A DNA stretch of 57,948 nucleotides, taken from positions 1 to 57,948 of the forward strand of contig JAJFGL010000038.1 in NCBI GenBank assembly GCA_021776135.1, read 5' to 3'. Each line of letters begins with the position of its first letter. Within the stretch, counting starts at the first letter, position 1. Shown piece after piece: positions 25,869 to 33,504 of the stretch. Origin of the DNA: Kiloniellaceae bacterium (GTDB lineage Bacteria; Pseudomonadota; Alphaproteobacteria; Kiloniellales; J153). The position numbers and the translations under genes are program-made. Under the pieces are notes generated by a model. The model was not told the origin of the DNA. It worked only from the letters and a program-made list of their open reading frames with translations, and ran no database searches.

Positions 25869-27328
25869 TAGCGCAATCCCAGCCGCCGCAAGGGATCCAG
25901 CCCGTTCGGTTCCTTGACGGGCTTGCACAGGGTTTTGACCTCCGCGCTCATGGCGAGCGTGCCGTCATTCATATAGGCCTCGTGGTTGGCTTCGATCCGG
26001 TCGAGACTATAGCGGTAATTTACCATCAATCCGGCTGAAAGTTTCAGTCCATGTTCGGAATCGTCGCCGAGCCAGGATATGTGCTCCAGGCGGGCGCCGT
26101 TCTTCAGGTGAAACCGGGCCACGGGGTCGATCGGCCGACCGTCGCCGCGGCACTGCAAGAAATAGCACCCGCAAAGCCGAAGCAAGGGTTCCTTTAAGGC
26201 TTTGCAAACAACCGGGTCCGCCGGCCAGTTTTCGCGCTCCAGCACGGCGTCCAGGGCGACGGCGGTATCGTCGCTGCCGCCCAGGGCCCGCACCCCGCCC
26301 AGGGCCGCCTCGTCAAAGGCCGCTTCCAGGATCTCGTGTTTGCAAGACGACAGCCAGGCCCTGAATCCGGGAACCGGCGACAAGGTCGCGAAGGTTTCGA
26401 TACGCGGCAGTTCATGGCTCAAGCGCGCCACCGCCCGCTTAATCAGAAACTCACCGAAGCTAATCCCCCGCAAGCCTTTCTGGGTGTTGCTGATGGAGTA
26501 AAAAATCGCGGTATTGGCCGCTTGCGGGTCGGCGCGGGGCGCGTCCTCGTCGAGCAGGGCTTGTACGTTACGGGCCATGCCCTTGACCAAGGCGACCTCG
26601 ACAAAGGCCAGAGGCTCGTCCGGCATGCGCGGATGGAAAAGCGCGAACAGGCGGCGGTCGGATTCGAGCCGATTGCGTAAATCGTCCCAGGAACGAATTT
26701 CATGCACGGCCTCGTAGGCGATTACTTTCTCCAGCAGCGCCGCCGGCGACTCCCAGCTTAGTTGCCGCAGATTGAGGAATCCGGTGTCGAACCAGGACTC
26801 CAGAAGACCGCGCAGGTCATTGTCCAGGCCGTCCAAGGCGGGGCCCCGGTCCTTGAAGCTCAAGAGATCGGCCCGCATATCGACTAAAAACCTAACACCT
26901 TCCGGCAAGGCATTGAACTGGGTCAATAAACGAATCCTAGGCGGGCGCGTCGCCTGGTGCAGATCCTGAAGCGCGCGCAAGCGCTCCGCCGGCCCCGGCG
27001 CGGCGCCGAAGGCGGCGGCCGCCGCCGCGACCCGGTCCTCGTCGGCGGCGAAATCCTCGGCCATGATCTCCAGGAATCGGCGCCGCCCGTCCCTATCCAA
27101 CTGGATATAGGTCTGGCCCAGGCCGGCCGCGCGCATACGGGCCGATACCTCGCCGCCGCGCGCCTCCAGGCAAGCGCCCATGAGCTTCTTGAGGCTGGCC
27201 GAATCGCCGCCGGCCGGGCCTTGCCCGTTCAGGCCGATGGTCCGGGCCGCGCTTTGGGCGATATCGCGCCAAACCCCCGCCAGGTTCGACAGGGTACGCC
27301 CGATCAAGGTGGTTTCGTTGGTTTCCAT
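25868..27328 (-). CDS. matA: Malonyl-CoA decarboxylase
   Basis: A 486-residue protein from ATG 27328 (508 from an in-frame TTG at 27394; neither start has a clear Shine-Dalgarno). It matches malonyl-CoA decarboxylase throughout. The N-terminal helical domain includes MRADLLSF. The GNAT-like catalytic part includes STP-like HPRMPDEPLAFVEVAL, YSISNTQKGLRGISFGEFLIK and the conserved PVARFHLKNGARLEHISW with the catalytic His. It converts malonyl-CoA to acetyl-CoA and CO2. It lies 20 bases past the start side of the TRAP large-permease stop. The context (TRAP genes, MatR, malonyl-CoA synthetase) makes malonate breakdown the likely role. Confidence 0.92.
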   Translation of the reverse strand: METNETTLIGRTLSNLAGVWRDIAQSAARTIGLNGQGPAGGDSASLKKLMGACLEARGGEVSARMRAAGLGQTYIQLDRDGRRRFLEIMAEDFAADEDRVAAAAAAFGAAPGPAERLRALQDLHQATRPPRIRLLTQFNALPEGVRFLVDMRADLLSFKDRGPALDGLDNDLRGLLESWFDTGFLNLRQLSWESPAALLEKVIAYEAVHEIRSWDDLRNRLESDRRLFALFHPRMPDEPLAFVEVALVKGMARNVQALLDEDAPRADPQAANTAIFYSISNTQKGLRGISFGEFLIKRAVARLSHELPRIETFATLSPVPGFRAWLSSCKHEILEAAFDEAALGGVRALGGSDDTAVALDAVLERENWPADPVVCKALKEPLLRLCGCYFLQCRGDGRPIDPVARFHLKNGARLEHISWLGDDSEHGLKLSAGLMVNYRYSLDRIEANHEAYMNDGTLAMSAEVKTLCKPVKEPNGLDPLRRLGLR

Positions 27329-27366
27329 GGCTTTAGGGTCGTTGGAACCGGAGGTCGTAAAAACAT
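27304..27366 (-). CDS. Possible proline-rich leader peptide overlapping matA start
   Basis: An AGGAG (27370-27374) lies three bases before ATG 27366, which opens a 20-codon frame ending at TGA 27304-27306. Seven of its 20 residues are Pro, including two Pro-Pro pairs. It overlaps the matA start codon in another frame, and it is the only good Shine-Dalgarno in this leader. This might set up translational coupling or ribosome pausing, or it might be chance. Confidence 0.25.
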   Translation of the reverse strand: MFLRPPVPTTLKPWKPTKPP

Positions 27367-27413
27367 TAACTCCTATGTATGAAGCCTTCGCCAAGCGGCC
27401 AAGCGATCCTGAT

Positions 27414-28733
27414 TCAGATTTGCCGGCCCATCATGGCGGTTGGCAGCCAAAGGGCGATCTGCGGGAACAGGCAGAGGAGGACGATGCCCAGGACCATGCA
27501 CAGCATATAGGGTAAGGCGCCCCAAAGAATCGTTTGCAAACGCACGTCCGGAGCGATGCCGTTGATGACATAGAGGTTGAGCCCGACCGGCGGCGTGATC
27601 AGGCCAATCTCCATATTTATGGTCAGAACCACGGCGAACCAGATGGGGTCGAAACCGACCGCCTCGATCACCGGAATCAGGGTCGGCGCGGTCATGAGGA
27701 TGACCGCCACGGGGGGCAGGAAAAACCCGGCGACCAGCAGGAAAATATTGACGTAGAACATCAGAACCCAGCGATTGACGTCCAAATCGCCAACCCATAT
27801 GGCCAAGGACTGGGTGATGAAAAGCGACGACATCATGTAGCTGAACAGAGCGGCGGCGGCGATGATGGTCATAATCATCACCGATTCGCGCGTTGCCGTG
27901 CTGACCACATTCCAAAGCGCGGAGAAGTCGGTCATGCGGTAGACCACGATCACCAGGATAATGCAGAACACCGCGCCGACGCCGGCGGCTTCCGAAGGGG
28001 TCGCCACACCGCCGTAAAGCACCCAGAGTATGCCGCCGATGATAACCAGGAAAGGACCGACCTTTGGCAAGACAGCCAGACGTTCGCGCAGGGTGAAATG
28101 CTGCGCTTGCCCTTGGCGGAATTTGAAGCCGCCGCGCCAGGAAGAAAATAAACCCCAAGCGATGAACAACAAGGTCAGCATAAGACCGGGCAGCAACCCG
28201 GCAATGAACAAGCGTCCGATCGAGGTTTCGGTCGCGATCCCATACACGATCATGGTGATGGAGGGCGGGATCAGAATGCCCAAGGTGCCTCCGGCGGCGA
28301 TTGACCCGGTGGCGATCGAGGCCGGATAGCCGCGCTTACGCATTTCGGGAATACCCATTTTGCCGATGGCGGCGCAGGTCGCCGGCGAAGAACCGGACAG
28401 GGCCGCGAAAACCGCGCAGGCGCCGATGTTGGAAATCATCAGGCCGCCCGGCACCCGGTACAGCCAGCGGTCGAGCGCCTCGTAGAGGTCGGCGCCAGCC
28501 CGCGATGAAGCTATGGCCGCCCCCATGAGGATGAACATGGGAATCGACAGCAGGGCGAACTCGTCCAAGCCGCCATAAAAAATATCCGGTATCACCGACA
28601 AAGCACCCAAACCATCGTAAACAACCAGGAAAAGCACGGCCACCGCGCCCAGGGAAAACGCTACCGGCGCCCCGGTCAAAAGCACGGCGACGGTCACCGC
28701 CGAAACAACGATGCCCAGTTGCAGTTCGTTCAT
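27414..28733 (-). CDS. matM: TRAP transporter large permease (DctM/MatM type)
   Basis: A 439-residue membrane protein of the DctM/IT superfamily with about twelve hydrophobic segments. Marker regions are LLSIPMFILMGAAIASS, GSSPATCAAIGKMG and TPPVGLNLYVINGIAP. It forms the transport channel with the small subunit, whose stop overlaps this start by four bases (ATGA, 28730-28733). The substrate is probably malonate, from the operator and neighbouring mat genes. The family alone would say C4-dicarboxylate or other organic acid. Confidence 0.9.
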   Translation of the reverse strand: MNELQLGIVVSAVTVAVLLTGAPVAFSLGAVAVLFLVVYDGLGALSVIPDIFYGGLDEFALLSIPMFILMGAAIASSRAGADLYEALDRWLYRVPGGLMISNIGACAVFAALSGSSPATCAAIGKMGIPEMRKRGYPASIATGSIAAGGTLGILIPPSITMIVYGIATETSIGRLFIAGLLPGLMLTLLFIAWGLFSSWRGGFKFRQGQAQHFTLRERLAVLPKVGPFLVIIGGILWVLYGGVATPSEAAGVGAVFCIILVIVVYRMTDFSALWNVVSTATRESVMIMTIIAAAALFSYMMSSLFITQSLAIWVGDLDVNRWVLMFYVNIFLLVAGFFLPPVAVILMTAPTLIPVIEAVGFDPIWFAVVLTINMEIGLITPPVGLNLYVINGIAPDVRLQTILWGALPYMLCMVLGIVLLCLFPQIALWLPTAMMGRQI

Positions 28734-29248
28734 GGCGCTTCCGGCTTAGGCAAGCCAAAGGGCGCTTCACGGCCGGTCAGTAGTGCGAGAATATCGGCGA
28801 TATATTGTAAGGACAGCAAACCAAGACCGATCGGCAGGGCGGCGCGGGGTATCCAGAGCACCGGGGCCCAAACCGTTTCCGCATGCCAGCCGCCGGCCCA
28901 GGCCTCATGCCACCAAAACACGCTCGCCCACAGCAGAATCAAGCAGAACGCCAGGGAGATCGCCGCCGCCAGCAAGGCCAGGGCAAAGCGCGGACGGCCG
29001 CCCAGGTACAGGGGCAAGAGGTCGACATTGACGTGCCCGCGGTTCAGCAGAAGATAAGGACTGCCCAGAAAGGTCGAGGCGATCAGGCTGAAGGTTACGA
29101 ATTCGTGCTGCCAGATGGCGGAGGCGTTCAGGACATAGCGGACGAAAACCAACTGGCATACGACCAAGGCGGAGGCGAGCAACAGCAAGGCCGCAAGGAT
29201 GCCGCACAAACGGGACAGGCCGCGCACACTATCGATGAATCGAGTCAT
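28730..29248 (-). CDS. matQ: TRAP transporter small permease (DctQ/MatQ type)
   Basis: A 172-residue protein with four hydrophobic segments in the DctQ pattern: LCGILAALLLLASALVVCQLVFVRY, the second after GSPYLLLNRGHVNVDLLP (a typical DctQ loop), then two more. It partners with the large permease, with which it overlaps by ATGA. A stem-loop separates it from the upstream binding-protein gene. Confidence 0.88.
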   Translation of the reverse strand: MTRFIDSVRGLSRLCGILAALLLLASALVVCQLVFVRYVLNASAIWQHEFVTFSLIASTFLGSPYLLLNRGHVNVDLLPLYLGGRPRFALALLAAAISLAFCLILLWASVFWWHEAWAGGWHAETVWAPVLWIPRAALPIGLGLLSLQYIADILALLTGREAPFGLPKPEAP

Positions 29249-29275
29249 GGAGTTCTTGGTCCAGCGAAAGCGCGC

Positions 29276-29301
29276 CCGCCCCTGTTAGTCTTTAGGGGCG
29301 G
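29276..29301 (-). other. Intercistronic stem-loop in TRAP operon
   Basis: CCGCCCCT (29276-29283) pairs perfectly with AGGGGCGG (29294-29301) over a ten-base loop, in the 80-base gap after the binding-protein stop and before matQ. There is no T-run on the minus strand after it. A position between binding protein and permeases suits a transcript-stabilising or attenuating hairpin. Confidence 0.65.
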
Positions 29302-29328
29302 ACACGGTTTCGAACTTGGAACGCGGGC

Positions 29329-30336
29329 CTAATCGACGGCCAGCGCCTTTTCTATCAAGGCGGCGCCGCCGGGTACTTTCTCGGCGAAGATCTTGTAGGA
29401 CGATGCCTTGGCGATCGCGACCCAGGCGGCCTGTTGCGCGGAGGTCATGGCGGCCACCTTCACGCCGTTCTTCTTGTAGGTATCGACCAGTTTCTGGTCG
29501 AGCGACTTGGCGGCGCCGAAGAAGAAGTCTTCCGCTTCCTGTCCGGCGGCCATGAGCGCGGCCTGCTGCTTAGCGTCGAGCTTGTTCCAGCTTTTCTTGG
29601 ACATCAGGATCGGCTCGTACATGAACCACAAGGCGTTGGCGCCCGGCTCGGTCAGGCACTTGACCTGCTCGTAAATACGATAGGAAACGAAGCTGCCGGA
29701 ACTGGTGTTGGCCCCGTCCAGAACGCCGGTCTGCAAGGCCGAGTAAATGGCCGAGGACGGCATGGAGTTTATAGAAGCACCGGCGGCGACCAGCATCTGC
29801 TCGAAGGCCGGCCCGGCGGCGCGCATGACCTGGCCCTTGGCGTCGGCGGGATCAAGAATGCAATTCTTGTTGGAGGCGAAACCGCCGGCCAGCCAAGCAT
29901 CGGAGATAACGACAATCCCCGCGTCATCGATGATCTTCTTGATGTCATCCATGAAGGGCGAATCGTTCAGACGCTTGGCGTGATCGTGGTTCTTGACCAA
30001 GCCCGGCATAAGGGTGGCGCTGAACTGCGGGTGACGTCCGGAGGCGTAGTCGAGCGGGAAAGCGGAGATATCCAACTGTCCCTTGACCATGGCGTCCCAC
30101 TGCTGCTTTGGCTTGAACAGCGACTTGCCCGGATAAATCTTGATGGTGAGGCCGACATTGGCGGCCTCGGCTCCGCGCTTGATCATCTGCACCATTTCGT
30201 CGCGGACATCGCCCTTGCCGCCCGGCCATTGGTGCGAGGCGCGCAGGGTCATTTCGCCGGCCATGGCGCCGGTGGTAAAGACGATCGCCGCCGCCATGCC
30301 GGCCACGGCCAGCGTGATCTTGGATAATCTTGCCAT
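29329..30336 (-). CDS. matP: TRAP transporter solute-binding protein (DctP/MatP type)
   Basis: A 335-residue periplasmic protein with a signal peptide (KITLAVAGMAAAIVFTTGAMAG). The DctP core follows: LRASHQWPGGKGDVRDEMVQM near the start, then PADAKGQVMRAAGPAFEQML, where the conserved Arg that salt-bridges the ligand carboxylate lies in MRAAG. GGAGG precedes ATG 30336. It is the promoter-proximal gene of the minus-strand operon and divergent from matR, with palindromic operators between. Malonate is the inferred ligand. Confidence 0.9.
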   Translation of the reverse strand: MARLSKITLAVAGMAAAIVFTTGAMAGEMTLRASHQWPGGKGDVRDEMVQMIKRGAEAANVGLTIKIYPGKSLFKPKQQWDAMVKGQLDISAFPLDYASGRHPQFSATLMPGLVKNHDHAKRLNDSPFMDDIKKIIDDAGIVVISDAWLAGGFASNKNCILDPADAKGQVMRAAGPAFEQMLVAAGASINSMPSSAIYSALQTGVLDGANTSSGSFVSYRIYEQVKCLTEPGANALWFMYEPILMSKKSWNKLDAKQQAALMAAGQEAEDFFFGAAKSLDQKLVDTYKKNGVKVAAMTSAQQAAWVAIAKASSYKIFAEKVPGGAALIEKALAVD

Positions 30337-30435
30337 CTCGGTTTTCCTCCCTAGGATTATGTGAACTCACCAAGCGTTCTGCGGCCCGGTATAGTCATCG
30401 GTAACGATACACAGGGGGTTTGGCCCTGTCTACTC

Positions 30436-30445
30436 TTGTATACAA
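30436..30445. promoter_or_regulatory. Putative MatR operator 1
   Basis: TTGTATACAA is a perfect 10-base palindrome. It equals the central ten bases of the MatR operator I recall from Rhizobium (ATTGTATACAAT). It lies in the 185-base divergent region between matP (30336) and matR (30522). Confidence 0.8.
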
Positions 30446-30458
30446 AAATATGTTTATT

Positions 30459-30470
30459 GTATAATTATAC
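30459..30470. promoter_or_regulatory. Putative MatR operator 2 / promoter palindrome
   Basis: GTATAATTATAC is a perfect 12-base palindrome, 23 bases from operator 1 start to start and preceded by ATT, so the left half-site (ATTGTATA) matches the MatR operator half. It also resembles -10 elements on both strands. A role as a second binding site or as the promoter core, or both, is possible. Confidence 0.6.
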
Positions 30471-30521
30471 TTACGCATCGCATACCTATGCGCAAGAAAA
30501 ACGGTGGAAAAGGGACATCGC

Positions 30522-31232
30522 GTGCACGAGGTCAAACCCCGAGTCTCAAAGATCAAAAAAGACCAAACCCGCTTGGCGGAAGATTTACGCTGTAGCCTGG
30601 AGACGGAGATCCTGTCCGGACTCCTGTTACCGGGCGAGCGCCTGGACGAATCCGGTTTGGCCAAGCGCTTTGGCGTCTCACGGACACCGGTGCGCGAAGC
30701 GCTGTTACAGCTCGCCTCTTCCGGCTTGATCGAGATGCGTCCGCGCCAGGGCGCCGTGGTCGCGACCGTGACGGTGCAAGACCTGATGCAGATGTTCGAG
30801 GTTATGGCGGAGCTCGAGGCCATGTGCGCCCGCCTCGCGGCCCGGCGTATAAATCCGGTCGAACGCGCCGCCATCGCGGCCGCGCACGAGACTTGCAAGA
30901 CCGCCGCGCGAAGTCAGGATCTAGGCGCCTACTACAAAGCCAACCGGGTGTTTCACGAAGCGCTCTACGCCGGCGCCCACAATGCTTATCTTCAAGACAA
31001 GACGCGCAGCCTGCGTAACCGGCTTAGCGCCTATCGCCGCTACCAGCTTCACCAGGTCGGCCGCGTAGCGCGGTCCCTCGCCGAGCATGAAGCCGTGGTC
31101 GAGGCGCTCATGGCGGGCGATGCCGAGGCGGCGGAGAACGCCATGCGGACCCATGTCGCCATACAAGGCGATGTTTTTTCGGACCTGATCTCGCTTTTAC
31201 CGCCACGTTATCTGCAAGCAGCCGCTAAATGA
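30522..31232 (+). CDS. matR: GntR/FCD-family regulator MatR
   Basis: A 236-residue regulator from GTG 30522, chosen for AGGGA six bases upstream; GTG 30504 is also in frame. The winged helix (about residues 15-85) contains LAKRFGVSRTPVREALLQLASSGLIEMRPRQGAVV, the classic GntR recognition segment. The FCD ligand domain follows, with metal-site His residues in FHEAL, EHEAVV and MRTHVA. It is divergent from the TRAP genes and overlaps matB by four bases. By analogy with rhizobial MatR it would repress the locus until malonate or malonyl-CoA is present. Confidence 0.88.
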   Translation: MHEVKPRVSKIKKDQTRLAEDLRCSLETEILSGLLLPGERLDESGLAKRFGVSRTPVREALLQLASSGLIEMRPRQGAVVATVTVQDLMQMFEVMAELEAMCARLAARRINPVERAAIAAAHETCKTAARSQDLGAYYKANRVFHEALYAGAHNAYLQDKTRSLRNRLSAYRRYQLHQVGRVARSLAEHEAVVEALMAGDAEAAENAMRTHVAIQGDVFSDLISLLPPRYLQAAAK

Positions 31233-32731
31233 GCGGCAATCTATACGAGCTGTTCCAGGCCCGCTTTCCGGCGGATCGCGCCCGTGCCTTTATCGAGCTG
31301 GCGGATGGCCGTGTCTACAGCTACGGCGATTTGGAGGATATCTCCGGGCGCTATGCCCGCCTGCTGACGGACCTGGGCGCCGCCGGGGGTGAGCGGGTCG
31401 CGGTCCAGGTCGAGAACTCGCCGGAAACGATTTTCCTCTATCTCGCTTGCCTGCGCGCCGGGGCGGTTATCCTGCCCCTCAATCCGGCTTATACCACGGC
31501 CGAAGCCGGTTATTTCCTCGGCGACGCAGAACCCAGGATCGTGGTCTGCCGCCCCGAAATCGAGGATGCGGTGCGCGAAATCGCCGGCGCCGCCCAAGTC
31601 TTGACCCTGGATCGGGAAGGCGGCGGTTCCCTGCCCGAGGGCGCCCGCGATCTAACGCCGATGGAAGACTGCGCCACAGTGGATGCGGGCAGTATCGCGG
31701 CTCTGCTCTATACCAGCGGCACCACCGGCCGTTCCAAGGGCGCCATGCTGAGCCATGGCAACCTGGCCTCGAACGCCCTGGCCTTGCATGAGATTTGGGG
31801 CTTTGCCCCGGACGATGTCCTGCTCCACGCCCTGCCCCTATTTCATACCCATGGCCTGTTCGTGGCCACCAATTGCGTGCTTCTGAACGGCACCGGTATG
31901 ATGTTCCTGCCTAAATTCGATGCCGGGACGGTGGTAAAGCTGCTGCCGCGCGCCAGCGTGATGATGGGGGTGCCGACCTTCTATACCCGGCTGCTCGCCG
32001 ACCCCGGTTTCGACGCGCAGACCTGCCGGAACATGCGGCTGTTCATCTCCGGCTCCGCGCCCCTGCTGGAGGAAACCTTCCACGCCTTCAAGGCGCGCAC
32101 GGGCTTCACGATCCTGGAGCGCTACGGCATGACCGAGACCGGCATGAACGCCTCCAACCCGCTGGACGGCGAAAGGATCGCCGGGACCGTCGGCTTTCCC
32201 CTGCCCGGGGTCGAGGTCCGGGTGCGCGGCGAGGATGGCCAGGTGCTGGAGCGCGGCGGGGTCGGCGTGCTCGAGGTGCGCGGCCCCAACGTCTTTAGCG
32301 GTTATTGGCGCATGGCCGAAAAAACCAAGGCCGAGATCCGGCCCGACGGCTATTTCGTCACCGGCGATGTCGGTAAGATCGACGCGCGCGGCTATGTCCA
32401 CATCGTCGGCCGGGCCAAGGATTTGATAATTTGCGGCGGCTTCAACGTCTATCCCAAGGAGGTCGAGCTATGCATCGACCGCATTGACGGCGTGGCCGAA
32501 TCCGCCGTCATCGGCATCCCCCACGCCGATTTCGGCGAAGCGGTCGTGGCCGTCATCAAGCGGAAAGCGAAGCATCCCGATCTTACGGCGGAAACGGTCA
32601 TCGCCGCCTGCAAGGGCGAGCTCGCCAATTTCAAGGTTCCCAAGCAAGCCCACTTCGTCGATAACCTGCCGCGCAACGCCATGGGTAAGGTGCAAAAGAA
32701 CGAATTGCGGGAACGCTACACGACGCCCTGA
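31229..32731 (+). CDS. matB: Malonyl-CoA synthetase
   Basis: A 500-residue ANL-family ligase. Its motifs are LLYTSGTTGRSKGAMLSH (P-loop), ALPLFHTHGLFVATN, ERYGMTETGMNASNPL, GYFVTGDVGKID and the C-terminal catalytic Lys in PRNAMGKVQK. The LFHTHGLF and RYGMTETGM segments match MatB-type malonyl-CoA synthetases as I recall them. It converts malonate, ATP and CoA to malonyl-CoA, the substrate of the decarboxylase encoded in the divergent operon. Its start overlaps the matR stop (ATGA), so the two are co-translated. Confidence 0.92.
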   Translation: MSGNLYELFQARFPADRARAFIELADGRVYSYGDLEDISGRYARLLTDLGAAGGERVAVQVENSPETIFLYLACLRAGAVILPLNPAYTTAEAGYFLGDAEPRIVVCRPEIEDAVREIAGAAQVLTLDREGGGSLPEGARDLTPMEDCATVDAGSIAALLYTSGTTGRSKGAMLSHGNLASNALALHEIWGFAPDDVLLHALPLFHTHGLFVATNCVLLNGTGMMFLPKFDAGTVVKLLPRASVMMGVPTFYTRLLADPGFDAQTCRNMRLFISGSAPLLEETFHAFKARTGFTILERYGMTETGMNASNPLDGERIAGTVGFPLPGVEVRVRGEDGQVLERGGVGVLEVRGPNVFSGYWRMAEKTKAEIRPDGYFVTGDVGKIDARGYVHIVGRAKDLIICGGFNVYPKEVELCIDRIDGVAESAVIGIPHADFGEAVVAVIKRKAKHPDLTAETVIAACKGELANFKVPKQAHFVDNLPRNAMGKVQKNELRERYTTP

Positions 32732-32755
32732 ATTCTAAGAGTTGAAGCGTCTTCG

Positions 32756-32761
32756 AAGGAG
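32756..32761 (+). promoter_or_regulatory. Ribosome binding site that points to an ATA start
   Basis: AAGGAG, eight bases before ATA at 32770. No ATG, GTG or TTG occurs in this frame between the preceding stop (TGA at 32743) and ATG 32827, which is 65 bases away and inside the first membrane helix. Confidence 0.7.
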
Positions 32762-32769
32762 ACCCTGCC

Positions 32770-33399
32770 ATACCCTCCTGGGATATACTGCTCGCGTTTT
32801 TCGCGGCCACCCTGGTCTTTGCCTACATGCCCGGCCCGGCCATGATCTATGCCTCGGCGCAGACCCTGGCGCGCGGACGGCGGGCCGGATTCATGGCGGC
32901 GCTTGGCATTCACCTGGGCGGCTATGTTCATGTCGGGGCGGCGGCCTTGGGCCTGGCGGCGATCTTCCAATACGTCCCGGCGGCCTACGCGGCACTGAAA
33001 TTCGCCGGCGCCGCCTATCTGGTGTGGCTGGGTATAAGTATCCTGCGCACCAGGCCGAGCTTGAGCGGCGTGCCCCAAGCGGCCCTTAGATCCGCGCGCC
33101 GGGCCTTTTTCGAAAGCGTGGCGGTCGAGGTTCTCAATCCCAAGACCGCGCTGTTCTTCATCGCCTTCCTGCCGCAGTTCGTGGAACCGGGCGCCGGTTT
33201 AGCGGTCGCGGTGCAATTCCTGATTCTGGGCACCGTCGTCAACCTCACCTTCTCCTCGGCCGATCTGGTTGTTGTATTCCTGGCATCGTCCATAATGGCC
33301 CGGCTTCGGCGCGGCAATGCGGCGGGCCGTTGGATCAAAATCGCCGGCGGATCGCTGCTGGTCGGCCTCGGCCTGCGCCTGGCAATGATGCGGGATTAG
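32770..33399 (+). CDS. LysE family exporter with apparent ATA start codon
   Basis: A 209-residue RhtB/LysE-type inner-membrane exporter. The first helix in frame from ATA 32770 reads PSWDILLAFFAATLVFAYMPGPAM and contains the family PGP motif. NPKTALFFIAFLPQFV is the second conserved region. The first canonical ATG (32827) would delete most of helix 1, and AAGGAG is placed for the ATA. Either translation begins at ATA, or an ATG has mutated to ATA and the gene is damaged, or the base is a sequencing error. It lies 38 bases after matB and may be co-transcribed. The substrate is unknown. Confidence 0.8.
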   Translation: MPSWDILLAFFAATLVFAYMPGPAMIYASAQTLARGRRAGFMAALGIHLGGYVHVGAAALGLAAIFQYVPAAYAALKFAGAAYLVWLGISILRTRPSLSGVPQAALRSARRAFFESVAVEVLNPKTALFFIAFLPQFVEPGAGLAVAVQFLILGTVVNLTFSSADLVVVFLASSIMARLRRGNAAGRWIKIAGGSLLVGLGLRLAMMRD

Positions 33400-33504
33400 C
33401 GGGCCGTTTCTAGCCGCCCGCCTACACGAACCTGGACATGGCTCCGGGGCACGATTTGAAATATACTTCCCACTACACTACGCTCGCACCTCATAGGAGC
33501 CACC

